Assembly (NCBI RefSeq): GCF_001039355.2
Contig: NW_019775698.1
Location: 43,597-71,295, forward strand
DNA length: 27,699 bases
Source: Lingula anatina
Taxonomy: Eukaryota; Brachiopoda; Lingulata; Lingulida; Lingulidae
Direction: 5' to 3'
Under the pieces are notes generated by a model that worked only from the letters and a program-made list of their open reading frames with translations, had not been told where the DNA came from and searched no databases. Both the position numbers and the translations under genes were made by a program. This document shows positions 11,302-20,971 of this stretch, piece by piece (positions within the stretch are counted from its first letter, which is position 1; each line of letters begins with the position of its first letter).

Positions 11302-11434
11302 CCTCTACCAGGGCTGTAGATTAATTATGTGCACTTTTCTCCAACGCGACAGTGAAAAAAATTTGCCATGAATCAGTCAGAGACACATTAGTGAATATCT
11401 AGTGAAAAAAATCAATCTGTGGCCCTGGTAGAGG
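11302..11434. mobile_element. small foldback/MITE-like element
   Basis: CCTCTACCAGGGC near 11302 is matched in inverted orientation by GCCCTGGTAGAGG at 11422-11434. The arms extend about 25 bp inward with mismatches (AGATTAATT versus AATCAATCT). There is no coding capacity. A clean target duplication was not found, although ATTT occurs next to both ends. Confidence 0.5.
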
Positions 11435-11818
11435 ATATTTAGCAATCACGTCAGACTTTTAAGTTAAAACATCATGTGTCGTCATATTAGTAACACAGTC
11501 TCTCACTGAGTGGATATGATGGTATGAAGTAAGTAAATGAGGCAGTACGTGAAATGAGGCTAATTGGCGGAAGGTGTCTTTACATTTTCAGCATTTCTCG
11601 AACCACTGTTCTCGACCAATGAGAACTATCTATTTCATTCAATACAAGATGCATTACACCTACACTGAGGAATGATAAAATAGAGTGCACAGTTTAATTC
11701 GTCATGTTTTTAGGAACAGCTATTAAGACTATAAATGACTGTCAGGGGAAAGAGAATTAAATTACAAGCAATTTAAGATACATAACACCTAGATTGAGGA
11801 CTATTGATATACTGTACA
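11435..11818. other. upstream region of the GPCR gene
   Basis: Non-coding and AT-rich. An in-frame stop (TGA, 11795-11797) closes the receptor frame upstream of its first ATG, which supports the chosen start. No clear TATA box or splice acceptor could be picked out. Confidence 0.4.
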
Positions 11819-12970
11819 ATGCAGGAGGTTGACTCTCGGAAAGATGTTGGACTTTTTAATAACAGCAACGCCTCCCAAGGAAATATGAGCAGGTACGATT
11901 TGGACGACTTAAACGATACTATGCTATCCTCCGCGCAACGGTGCTGGTCATACTATGGGACATGTTGGTGTAACACTGTGCACGCCCTGACAGCCATCGG
12001 CCTGGTTGGTAACTTCCTCACCTTCCTGGTGGTTCTCCGACGTCCGAGTCTTAGGCAGAAATCCACCTTCGTTTATATCCTGTTCCTTGCCGGCGCGGAT
12101 CAGTTAAAGCTGTCTTGCTTGTCCTCTCAGTGCGTTTTCTGGAGTCTAGGAGCTGAACCGCCTTGTGAAGCCAAGCTTGTTGTAGCCGTTTTGCACAACG
12201 CGTCTTTTTTGCTCTCCATGCTCTACGTATTTGCGTTAACCGTAGAGAGACTTATAATAATCTTCAAACCACTGCAAGCCTCTTCCCTGTGCACGAGACG
12301 GAGAGCTCTGCAGACCTGTTCTGGACTTGCAGTTTTTACTTTAGTTCTTGTTTCTGCTTCAAAAACAGCATTTTGTTCTGCACATTTCAATACAATGGAG
12401 CATAGGGCCGTCTTTTTGCCCTATATTTATTACGTTGCGTGGTTCGTAATCACATTAGCCATTATAACGATGACGGTCGCCATTGTGTGTAATCTAAGGA
12501 AGAGCCATTCCGTAAGACGACAACTGGCTGGTCATCAGCAGCACGGTGATGGCAGTGGGACGACGGACACCAAAGTAAATATTCTACTGTTAACGACACT
12601 GACAGCGTTTATCTTGCTCACCTTGCCCTTTATTATCTTTAACGTCTTCATGCGAGCCGAAAACATGCTTGATATTGGAGGTGGCATTTCCACAGAACGC
12701 ACCTACCAAAACATGTACATGTTCGTAGGGTCGACATTGTTCCTGATAAGTTTGCTGAATCACAATACTAACTTTTTTCTTTATGTTGCGTCTGGTCATA
12801 TCTTTCGGGACGAGTTGGTGAACCTTTTCAAGGAGTGTATTTGTTGTCGTCGTTGGAACGCTGAAACCTCAACTAGGCGTGCTGAGAATGATGCTCAGTG
12901 CTTAGGTAGCCGAAATGAGCCCGCAAGTCCGATAACGGCGTCGACTACTTCTATAGCTTCATGGATGTAA
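11819..12970 (+). CDS. class A (rhodopsin-type) orphan GPCR, intronless
   Basis: A seven-helix receptor of 383 residues from the ATG at 11819, the first ATG after an in-frame stop, with A at -3. The N-tail has four N-glycosylation sequons (NNS, NAS, NMS, NDT) in residues 14-34. Family marks: GN in helix 1 (64-65), LAGAD in helix 2 (Asp94), Cys116 before helix 3 pairing with Cys186 in loop 2, VERL in place of DRY (142-145), LTLPF in helix 6 (Pro270), NHNTNFFLY in place of NPxxY (314-322), then helix 8 and a CICC palmitoylation cluster (340-343). The helix-4 Trp and helix-5 Pro are missing. The signature resembles the invertebrate FMRFamide/peptide-receptor branch, expanded in lophotrochozoans. 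The ligand cannot be inferred. The single exon suggests a retrocopy-derived or expanded family. Confidence 0.93.
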   Translation: MQEVDSRKDVGLFNNSNASQGNMSRYDLDDLNDTMLSSAQRCWSYYGTCWCNTVHALTAIGLVGNFLTFLVVLRRPSLRQKSTFVYILFLAGADQLKLSCLSSQCVFWSLGAEPPCEAKLVVAVLHNASFLLSMLYVFALTVERLIIIFKPLQASSLCTRRRALQTCSGLAVFTLVLVSASKTAFCSAHFNTMEHRAVFLPYIYYVAWFVITLAIITMTVAIVCNLRKSHSVRRQLAGHQQHGDGSGTTDTKVNILLLTTLTAFILLTLPFIIFNVFMRAENMLDIGGGISTERTYQNMYMFVGSTLFLISLLNHNTNFFLYVASGHIFRDELVNLFKECICCRRWNAETSTRRAENDAQCLGSRNEPASPITASTTSIASWM

Positions 12971-13447
12971 GGGCAACGTTTATTACACCGTTCTTCGCCG
13001 TGTTAATTTACATGACTGCTACTTCTGTCAAGTAGACTGTTACGGTACTAAGGTAACTTTGACTGCTACTCTAGTTAAGACGAAAAGAAAAGACAACGTA
13101 AGCTTTTTCATCATAGTGAACGTTTACAGACAACGTCGCAGCTCGCTGCTTCTGCGTTACCAAATATATAAATTTTTGGCCAGTCATGATCATTTCCTTA
13201 ATCGTTGGCGGACCCATGCAGCGCCTTCTTTTATATTGGCGACATTGTATTTATGTACTTATGTTATTCTACATGTATATCTATATAATAGCGTACAGTA
13301 TATGGTTCTTATAAGAAAAGCAAGGACGTATTTACAAGTTGTGCATGTAATTTCTCCACATACAGCTGGATGGCACATAACTGATTTCATGAAAAAGCCT
13401 TTCTATTAAGAGAATTTTGGATATATATTTTTCACAAACGAAATAAA
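12971..13447 (+). other. probable GPCR 3' UTR
   Basis: Runs from the stop to the AATAAA at 13442, about 470 bases. A 100-codon open frame here lacks an ATG near its start and shows no family resemblance, so it is treated as untranslated. Confidence 0.5.
13442..13447 (+). terminator. candidate poly(A) signal for the GPCR
   Basis: AATAAA in the context CGAAATAAAAGCC, the first consensus hexamer downstream of the receptor stop. Confidence 0.5.
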
Positions 13448-13927
13448 AGCCTCTAGAAATACGTCGCATAATACTTGTTGCATTATTGATCGTTATTAAC
13501 AGGGACAAATCAAAGTAAAACAGCTGACTCTTTCTAAGCTGTCAATGGTTCCTCACTTAGCTCGGATTGATATTTTTTGCCATGGCATTTAGCCACTACA
13601 ATTATAACAGAATACAATAATAGAAATGGTTTATGCATTTTTGTGCTCGCTTTCTACAATACTTCTCATGTGAAATCAATGGTTTTTTGGTTCCTTTAAA
13701 TAATTCTGTTTAATTTGATATTCGTGATTTCATGTACAATTCCTATAAATGAGATGGAAAAATTCTCTGCATTGCGTGAAAATATCTGCTTCCTGGTTCG
13801 CGAATAGGTGATTAAGTCGACAATAATAGACACCAATTAATTCAATTATTTCACTGATAAACATCCAATAAAATGAACGCGGGTAATCTATAGAGGATGA
13901 TTCAATTTACTCTAGTGCGCCTACATG

Positions 13928-14186
13928 TACACACAATGGACGATAGAAGAGTCACCCCCCTGAATCTGAGTAATCATAGGAGGCATTTCTTGAGTAGTTA
14001 TAATACCTGGTCTGCTTAAAATGTGACTTATGAGTATAAAACCGCTGTACCATGTATTTTTTTTTTTTTTTTTTTGTGAAAATTGATGTTATAAAATGAT
14101 ACCAGGAGCATACCATTCCACAGTCATTTATCTCCCCCATAGTATTGGTTCAGTAGGGGTGACACTTCTATTGACCATTGTGTGTA
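13928..14186. mobile_element. 259-bp MITE with ~40-bp imperfect inverted repeats
   Basis: The left end TACACACAATGGACGATAGA, continuing AGAGTCACCCC..CTGAATC, is matched by the reverse complement of the right end (TACACACAATGGTCAATAGA, then AGTGTCACCCC..CTGAACC). A poly-T run (14056-14075) lies inside. No transposase. The target duplication is not obvious, so the superfamily is unassigned. Confidence 0.7.
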
Positions 14187-14349
14187 GGTGAGCCCTGCAT
14201 GCTTTTAATCCGCCATCCTGCTGTGATACCTACCCACTCTTCCACCTGTGTCTGTCTTCAGTGAAAATTCTGATGCAGTACTTTGCTGGTCACTGCGGAA
14301 TGTGCCAGTTGAGCCATGGATGTACATTTGACAGCTTTGTCAATATATA

Positions 14350-14386
<37 letters not shown>

Positions 14387-14867
14387 TTAACCATGATTGT
14401 AAACCGATTGTGCCAATTTCTAAAGCATCCTGCCTCTTTCCCAAACAAATAAAAGCCATTCAGTAACTTCATAGTCAAACAAAAATACAGTCTATTGATG
14501 GTTATGGGGCGACCGTCACCAAACAGATTGCAACTGATTTTGTTCTTAAATTCCAATAACACATGACTTGTCTGTCTGACAGCCCACCCTCCAACAAGAC
14601 CTGTCCAAACTGAATTTTTACCAGTCCCAGACAGGTGCCAGTGTGGAATCCACTAATTAAATATTAAAAAATTTCATTGAATTAGTAGTGAATTGTGACA
14701 GAAAGTTATTGCCTATGCACTTTGGACAAATTTATTCTCCATATCCAGACATCTTATTTTCAACTTCAAAATTTATTAACGAAAATTTATATTCAGATCT
14801 CACATTATACATTTCTTATATCTTATACCAATAATAATGTATTTTTTGTATTTAAAACAAAGCAGAG
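14187..14867. other. non-coding with ATA microsatellite
   Basis: Holds an (ATA)n run at 14348-14387. No other feature is recognised; AT-rich. Confidence 0.5.
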
Positions 14868-15212
14868 TTAACAGGCCTTCCCAACTACCAGACTCGGCAC
14901 CTAAGGATCCTGAATTAACCGGTATATCGGACCACGCTACCCGTTTTCAAGGTGTGTGTCAGATCGCATTTCGGAGTATCATACCCCAGAACAAATTTTG
15001 TAGCACGACTGCGGGCTCATCCACGCTCGGCTGAACAACCTTAAACTGTACTCTTACTTTAGAGTACTCTATTTTATTGTCTCTATGGGGATATATGGGG
15101 ACTTTACGACATTCGGTTTGAATGTTTTAACCACTTTTGATAGGGCTTTTTTGCATTGCATTAGATTAATGTGGCAGTCTAAGGTGCATCTAGGTGGCTT
15201 TCAAATTTATGC

Positions 15213-16025
15213 NNNNNNNNNNNNNNNNNNNNNNNNNNNNNNNNNNNNNNNNNNNNNNNNNNNNNNNNNNNNNNNNNNNNNNNNNNNNNNNNNNNNNNNN
15301 NNNNNNNNNNNNNNNNNNNNNNNNNNNNNNNNNNNNNNNNNNNNNNNNNNNNNNNNNNNNNNNNNNNNNNNNNNNNNNNNNNNNNNNNNNNNNNNNNNNN
15401 NNNNNNNNNNNNNNNNNNNNNNNNNNNNNNNNNNNNNNNNNNNNNNNNNNNNNNNNNNNNNNNNNNNNNNNNNNNNNNNNNNNNNNNNNNNNNNNNNNNN
15501 NNNNNNNNNNNNNNNNNNNNNNNNNNNNNNNNNNNNNNNNNNNNNNNNNNNNNNNNNNNNNNNNNNNNNNNNNNNNNNNNNNNNNNNNNNNNNNNNNNNN
15601 NNNNNNNNNNNNNNNNNNNNNNNNNNNNNNNNNNNNNNNNNNNNNNNNNNNNNNNNNNNNNNNNNNNNNNNNNNNNNNNNNNNNNNNNNNNNNNNNNNNN
15701 NNNNNNNNNNNNNNNNNNNNNNNNNNNNNNNNNNNNNNNNNNNNNNNNNNNNNNNNNNNNNNNNNNNNNNNNNNNNNNNNNNNNNNNNNNNNNNNNNNNN
15801 NNNNNNNNNNNNNNNNNNNNNNNNNNNNNNNNNNNNNNNNNNNNNNNNNNNNNNNNNNNNNNNNNNNNNNNNNNNNNNNNNNNNNNNNNNNNNNNNNNNN
15901 NNNNNNNNNNNNNNNNNNNNNNNNNNNNNNNNNNNNNNNNNNNNNNNNNNNNNNNNNNNNNNNNNNNNNNNNNNNNNNNNNNNNNNNNNNNNNNNNNNNN
16001 NNNNNNNNNNNNNNNNNNNNNNNNN
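15213..16025. other. assembly gap (813 N)
   Basis: Unresolved bases. The 333 bases before the gap (14880-15212) and after it (16026-16358) are identical by eye, so the gap probably separates two overlapping contig ends. Open frames that cross it are meaningless. Confidence 0.98.
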
Positions 16026-16560
16026 CCCAACTACCAGACTCGGCACCTAAGGATCCTGAATTAACCGGTATATCGGACCACGCTACCCGTTTTCAAGGTG
16101 TGTGTCAGATCGCATTTCGGAGTATCATACCCCAGAACAAATTTTGTAGCACGACTGCGGGCTCATCCACGCTCGGCTGAACAACCTTAAACTGTACTCT
16201 TACTTTAGAGTACTCTATTTTATTGTCTCTATGGGGATATATGGGGACTTTACGACATTCGGTTTGAATGTTTTAACCACTTTTGATAGGGCTTTTTTGC
16301 ATTGCATTAGATTAATGTGGCAGTCTAAGGTGCATCTAGGTGGCTTTCAAATTTATGCACCCGGTTTTAAAATCATATGGCGATTTTACGACAATCGTTT
16401 ACTATCCAATCAAGGTGACAGCCGAGCATGCCAGGGCTCATCCTGTCGGTGTTCTGGCTGATACTCCGAAATGCGATCTGACACACACCTTGAAAACGGG
16501 TAGTGTGGTCCGATATACCGGTTAATTCAGGATCCTTAGGTGCCGAGTCTGGTAGTTGGG
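16026..16560. repeat. nearly complete copy of the TTAA element with long inverted repeats
   Basis: Contains both inverted ends: the first 103 bases are the reverse complement of the last 103 with one mismatch (CCACGCTACC versus CCACACTACC). The central ~300 bases are non-coding. Confidence 0.85.
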
Positions 16561-16573
16561 TAGTCCTGGTTAA

Positions 16574-16778
16574 GTAAAAGTTGATTGTTTTTTGTCCTGT
16601 CTGTGTTGGTGAATAAAAATCAAACTAGAAAGTAAAGCTGGCAAATATACAGTCACCATACAGCAAACAAGGCATTATATACAACAGATGATTCATGGGA
16701 TATAAAAGCCACTGAAAATGCCAATCTGTGAAAAATAAAAAATTCACACCCCCCCCCCCCAAAAAAAAATAATAAAAA

Positions 16779-16851
<73 letters not shown>

Positions 16852-17849
16852 GATAAATCTTAATATACAAAATTGTGTTCATAATGCAAAACAAATACCA
16901 GAGAATGGTGTCTGTAAAATTTGCTATGCTAATCCCACACTACTGATCGAAAGAAGTTTGAAGATTATGGACTGTATGTGGGTTAAGTACTGCTTAGAAA
17001 GTTTGGGCAATAAAGGGGGCCTAAAATGCCAAGTTTTCGCCAGTGATAAAATGAAATATGTATTTTTCTGCTTTCAAATTAAGAGCTGTATGTTCATCAG
17101 GATAAACTCTCTCTTCTATACTTAAAGAAATTCACATTCAGAGTGGGTGGATATGCACCTTAGAGGAATAATAAGTATAGCCCTATAGGAAAACAATCAA
17201 GGATTGTACAGTTGTCAAACTTAAACAGCTCTTGTAACTTTCCCCATATTGTAACATTTTCAAAGCATTCATTACATTGTTTGAAGTCAAGAATTCGTGA
17301 CATTCTAATGGAAGGGGTAAACTACCAGGTCGAAATCGTGCTGATTGTTCTCACTTTAAATAAATAGATAATTTATGTCTACATTTTCTGCATTAAATTC
17401 ATAAGCTTTTCCACACATTAGTCATTTTTGCCCTTACTTGCATATGTATCTACACTACTTATCCATACCTGTTTCCTTGATTTTGTTTGTAAATTTTATT
17501 TATAAATAACTATAAATAATTCATCATTTTTTAATTGATTGATTAAGTAATTAAAAAATTCACATGAAAATTTTGTCCCTTTGTCACATTTTTATTGGTT
17601 AATTATTCTTTGTAATCCTATATAACGTTGAAAAAAGAGACAAACCGATCCAAACACTTATTGGTGGAGATAATAAACAATATTTGAAATAAGATGGTCA
17701 TGTAACAGTCAGTTACAGTTGCTATGATTCAAGGCAGCTGTTACTGACATCTATATATATTTGCAACTAAAAGTAATTAATACTACCGTCGCAACTTCCC
17801 TAGATATTTCAATTCAAAGAAAAAAATGGTTATAATTATATGTGGATAT
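16574..17849. other. non-coding, low-complexity and AT-rich
   Basis: Includes a C-run, A-run and (AT)n block at 16748-16849. A 91-codon frame begins with an ATG at 16850, directly after the AT repeat. It has several Cys but no recognisable domain and is not called a gene. Confidence 0.5.
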
Positions 17850-18052
17850 GTGTGAGATAATACACTGTCACCCGAGCGATATATGCCATAACATCTCCAG
17901 CGTCAGCGAAAGGTGTTCATGGCATATATCGCGAGAGGGTGACAGTGTATTATTTGACATACATACCGAGACATACAGTCACTTCACCCTAAAACACACC
18001 TAAAACCAAATAAAGTGACCCTATATCACGCTCTAGAGATGTTATATGAATT
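17850..18052 (+). repeat. left terminal inverted repeat with 97-bp palindrome
   Basis: Begins GTGTGAGATAATACACTG. Arms ATAATACACTGTCACCC (17857-17873) and its exact complement (17937-17953) enclose a second perfect 14-bp arm pair (GCGATATATGCCAT, 17876-17889 with 17919-17932). The same layout is found inverted at 22584-22790. Confidence 0.85.
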
Positions 18053-18256
18053 AGACCACGGTGGAACTGGAAGTAAAGAACAAAAGACTAAGACGTGGTG
18101 TAACTCGCATAACCGCACGTCTCGCATGAATGCGTTATAATTAACCCGCTAATGGACCCGTGGTCTAAATAAGATAGATCCCTCGTCAGCGGGGGTTATG
18201 TGACATCCACTCGTGTATGCCACATAACCCTCGCTGACTCGGGGTCTATCTATTAA
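18051..18256. repeat. nested hairpins
   Basis: An 11-bp perfect pair TTAGACCACGG (18051-18061) with CCGTGGTCTAA (18158-18168) is followed by a long hairpin: GATAGATCCC (18173-18182) with GGGGTCTATC (18241-18250), the GTCAGCG/CGCTGAC pair, and GGGTTATGTG (18193-18202) with CACATAACCC (18221-18230). The GTCAGCG core is shared with the terminal palindrome. Confidence 0.8.
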
Positions 18257-18365
18257 ATTTGTGTACTAGTAGATATATAAGTTATAATGCAAGCAACGTC
18301 ACGATTCTCTTGGTGCCAAGAACGCCTCATGATCAATCTGTCTTTGACTTCCAGCATTTAAGAGC

Positions 18366-18545
18366 CCTCGACTGATTTAACCAAGATGTAGTCGTGAGAA
18401 TCTAGACATCATCGAGGTTAAATCCGAGTTTTCCGAGAGACGCTATGCAAAAATGTCGAGTGAAGCGAGATATTTTTGGGTAGCGGCTCGAGGTTGCACT
18501 CGATCTTCACTGAAGCTTGTCTAAATGGACAGGCTTCAGTGATCA
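18366..18545. repeat. three further hairpins
   Basis: (1) CTCG-ACTGATTTAACC pairs with GGTTAAATC-CGAG, spanning about 18366-18427. (2) CGCTATGCAAAAAT (18441-18454) pairs imperfectly with ATATTTTTGGGTAGCG, ending at 18485. (3) TCACTGAAGCTTGTC (18507-18521) pairs with GACAGGCTTCAGTGA (18528-18542), a 15-bp stem with one wobble and a 6-base loop. No gene is seen in this stretch. Confidence 0.75.
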
Positions 18546-19290
18546 TCATGTCGCCACGGTCATATACCATCCCTAGGTATGTATGAATAACATTACAGTT
18601 GTACAGATTGGTCAACTTACTAATATTAATGGCAAACAGAGTGACAGGTTTTTCACATTAAGTCGTGGAGGGGAATCAGAAAAATGTGAAAAACTAAAAT
18701 TTTCAACCAGCAGGCGAATTACGTATATGGACCATGTTACCATGTATCATACGCTGTAGGGTTGTATAGAGATTTATGGTTGTTGGACATCTGTGTATCT
18801 GTCCAGTATTTTATTTAATACACCGGTGTTAAAGAGAGGACAATATATTCACTATTAGAGAAGTGAAAATACACTGCAAATATAAAGGAATTGAAACTAA
18901 GAATAAAAATGGAACTTTTGTACATAATGTCATAAATGCAGTGCAAAAATAGCAACAGAAGTGTTAAAATACAACATGTTACACCTTTTAGATTACTATG
19001 AACATGTATTAAAAAATAGGTACCAAAATCATTATGGTAAGGCCAAATTGATATTCATTAATTTATTTCTAATCAAATGTATATTTTATAAATAATGCAT
19101 CTGTCTTTTGGTGAGGAATGGCTAATTGTAACATATTAAATGTCATAAGATAATCAATACAGTATTTTGGAAATTGTAAAGATAATGGTTCATCGCTCAA
19201 CTTACCAGGGAATCTCTTGATTTAGGTTTTTTGTTGCAGCACATGCCTTGCTCTCAAAATGTTATGATTAATGTAATTTCTATTTATTAC
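18546..19290. other. non-coding
   Basis: AT-rich stretch between the hairpin array and the dispersed repeat. No exon or structure was recognised. Confidence 0.4.
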
Positions 19291-19470
19291 CCTGTTTGTC
19301 TGTCTGTTTGTTTGTCATCAACATAACTCAGAAAGTTATGGAACAATTTTGATTAAATTTTCAGGGTAGGTCGGAAAGTGATTAGTTTTTGGTGGTGATC
19401 CGGATCAATAATCAATCAATAATCAATAATAATAAAAATTACTGCCTTGGCGGAGGTGTGAGCTCTCTAG
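19291..19470 (+). repeat. dispersed repeat (TGTCTGTCTG...GGCGGAGGTGTG type)
   Basis: Order of blocks: TGTTTGTCTGTCTG run, AACTCAGAAAGTTATGG, GATTAAATTTTCAGG, TGGTGGTGATCCGGATC, a CAATAAT tract, then CTTGGCGGAGGTGTGAGCTC. This block order resembles a repeat I know to be common in marine animal genomes; I do not assign a family name. No coding role. Confidence 0.6.
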
Positions 19471-19521
19471 TTGATATTTGATTCAGCATATGTTTACTTA
19501 AACTTGTATTTCCTTTTCTAG

Positions 19522-20767
19522 GCAATGTCTGCCAATGTCTAAAGAGAGGTTTCGGCAATGGAGTGAGGATGGATTAAACTTTGTCTGCAGGAAATGTGCA
19601 TTTACAAATGGTCAATATAACTTCGAATCTGCATTTTACTTTACCAGCAGTTTGTGATACAATTTTCCACTGCCCTACCGACAACATCTCCCAGAAGATA
19701 CTTAACCAGTTTCAGCCCATCTTGCTTCACACCTTTGAGAGTGGGAACAGATGGAACTGTCTATACAGGTCCATTTCACTTGGACTTTATGGGACCGAGA
19801 AGTATCACTTTCCGGGGAGAAACCACCAAAAAAATTCCCATTGACGACCATACTAAGAAATGCCTGCAAAACTACATGAAGAAAATTACTCTGTGAATCA
19901 TTTCCCATCTCCATGGACAGCAGACACACTGACATAACTCCCAATGGCAAAAAAATATACTGTCCTCAAGTCCACTGTCTTACCGGCATCACTTGAACAT
20001 GTGCACCCCTCTGTTTGTAAACAAACCACTGCACCACTCACAGTCAGTAGCCCCTTCCGCCAGAGGTCTCACGACTGCACCGCACCTGTGCCTGGTCCTG
20101 AAAAAAAAAAAAACTGACAGTAGTTTACACCCTAGTCTGCTAGTTGATACCAAAATTAACCCTAGCAACACACAAGAAATGCCAGGAAAAAAATGGAAAA
20201 AAGCACTCATTTTCTCACACTGAACTACCAGGGCCGTAGCCTGAGGAAAATGCCAGGGGGGGCAGTAAGCGGACACAAAGGGGCGAAGCTACCGAGGGGG
20301 GTGGGTGTGGTGTGTAAAATTCCAAATTCCAGGGGGGGGGCAGCTGCCCCCCCTGCCACCCCGGAGGCTACGGCCCTGACTACATTCGTCTGTAACAGCC
20401 ACTGATTGGCTGATTTAGTGGTTTCTGCCCCATACGATTGTTGACGGCACTGGAGATGATATTACATCCGGAAGAGTATGCAACAGACCATCCCCGATAC
20501 ACAGGACAACTAGCTGCTGATGCTGTCCTGTGTGATGTATATGGAAATGAATTGCTGGCTGCCATAGCACCGAAACGTTGGTCAGAATTGTCTCATATTT
20601 ATACAGCCAGTGCTGCTTTGCAGATAGTATTGAGGTCGTACTGTCCTGCCACAATGAATGGTGATTTTTTCTCAGCACGTACCCTGTCAAGGAAAATAGC
20701 AGGCCGTGGAGTACCCAATAGGAGGAACCCAGCTTTAGTCCTGGTTGTGGACAAGTTAAGCATGTAG
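19522..20767 (+). pseudogene. vertnin-like / OTU-like gene remnant, frameshifted and interrupted
   Basis: Three homologous-looking blocks in the order expected of vertnin-like proteins lie in different frames. Block 1 (19523-19657) follows a TTTCCTTTTCTAG acceptor-like site and contains MSKERFRQW and FVCRKCAF, a CxxC segment, ending at TGA. Block 2 (from about 19642, shifted frame) has ILNQFQPILL, then RWNCLYRSISLGLYGTE, where OTU-like folds have DGNCLYRA. Block 3 (20414-20767) has RLLTALEMILHPEEY and, near the end, LSRKIAGRGVP. Between blocks 2 and 3 lie about 600 bases with frame-broken Pro/Ser/Thr-rich sequence and a 150-bp mobile element. The catalytic-type Asp of DGNC is lost. Family assignment is from memory of vertnin-like sequences and needs a search. 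As read it cannot encode an intact protein unless spliced around the breaks. Confidence 0.55.
20229..20378. mobile_element. 150-bp GC-rich MITE, ACTAC target duplication
   Basis: Ends CAGGGCCGTAGCCTGAGG and CCCGGAGGCTACGGCCCTG are inverted repeats (about 13 perfect bases). ACTAC flanks both sides (20224-20228 and 20379-20383). It is far richer in G/C runs than its surroundings. CAGGG-type ends occur in hAT elements, but their duplication is usually 8 bp, so the class is uncertain. It lies inside the vertnin-like remnant. Confidence 0.8.
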
Positions 20768-20971
20768 ACTATGTGATAACATCTCAAACAATTATGGTAA
20801 AGTGTTGCATTGCAGTGGTTATGCAGTGGTGAACTAGCCAATCATATTTATTGGACTTGTAGCATTGGGTCATTTGCATAACTGGTACTATAATAAAGAG
20901 CCGCACAGGTAGTGCAGTAGTTAGTTATTGTTCACTTGTGTTAGTGTTGCTTACTTCAGGTGTCCAGGTAG

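Larger units (their letters stand above)
14868..16573. mobile_element. piggyBac-style TTAA non-autonomous element, spanning the assembly gap
   Basis: TTAA at 14868-14871 and TTAA at 16570-16573 flank matching inverted ends (TTAACAGGCCTTCCCAAC and, reversed, TTAACCAGGACTACCCAAC). The CCCAACTACC start is followed by about 103 bp of inverted repeat with one mismatch, ending at GGAGTATCA. TTAA duplication is the piggyBac hallmark. No transposase is visible. The true element is probably about 560 bp (left flank plus 16026-16573); the extra length is the gap and a repeated contig end. An internal ~23-bp near-repeat (ATATGG.GA.TTTACGACA.TCG) occurs at about 16239 and 16376. Confidence 0.75.

Noticed and set aside
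11804-11818. Five extra N-terminal codons of the GPCR frame starting at TTG
   Set aside because: Non-ATG start; the ATG at 11819 is the first in frame after a stop and has a good context.
13059-13409. 116-codon frame downstream of the GPCR
   Set aside because: Begins at TTG, no recognisable domain, and lies between the receptor stop and its poly(A) signal.
15085-16180. Long frames of 280-330 codons around the gap
   Set aside because: They consist almost wholly of N bases.
16850-17125. 91-codon frame with several cysteines
   Set aside because: Real ATG, but directly after an (AT)n run, with no domain, codon bias or neighbour supporting it.
18418-18615. 65-codon minus-strand frame
   Set aside because: It runs through the hairpin array and has no homology signal.
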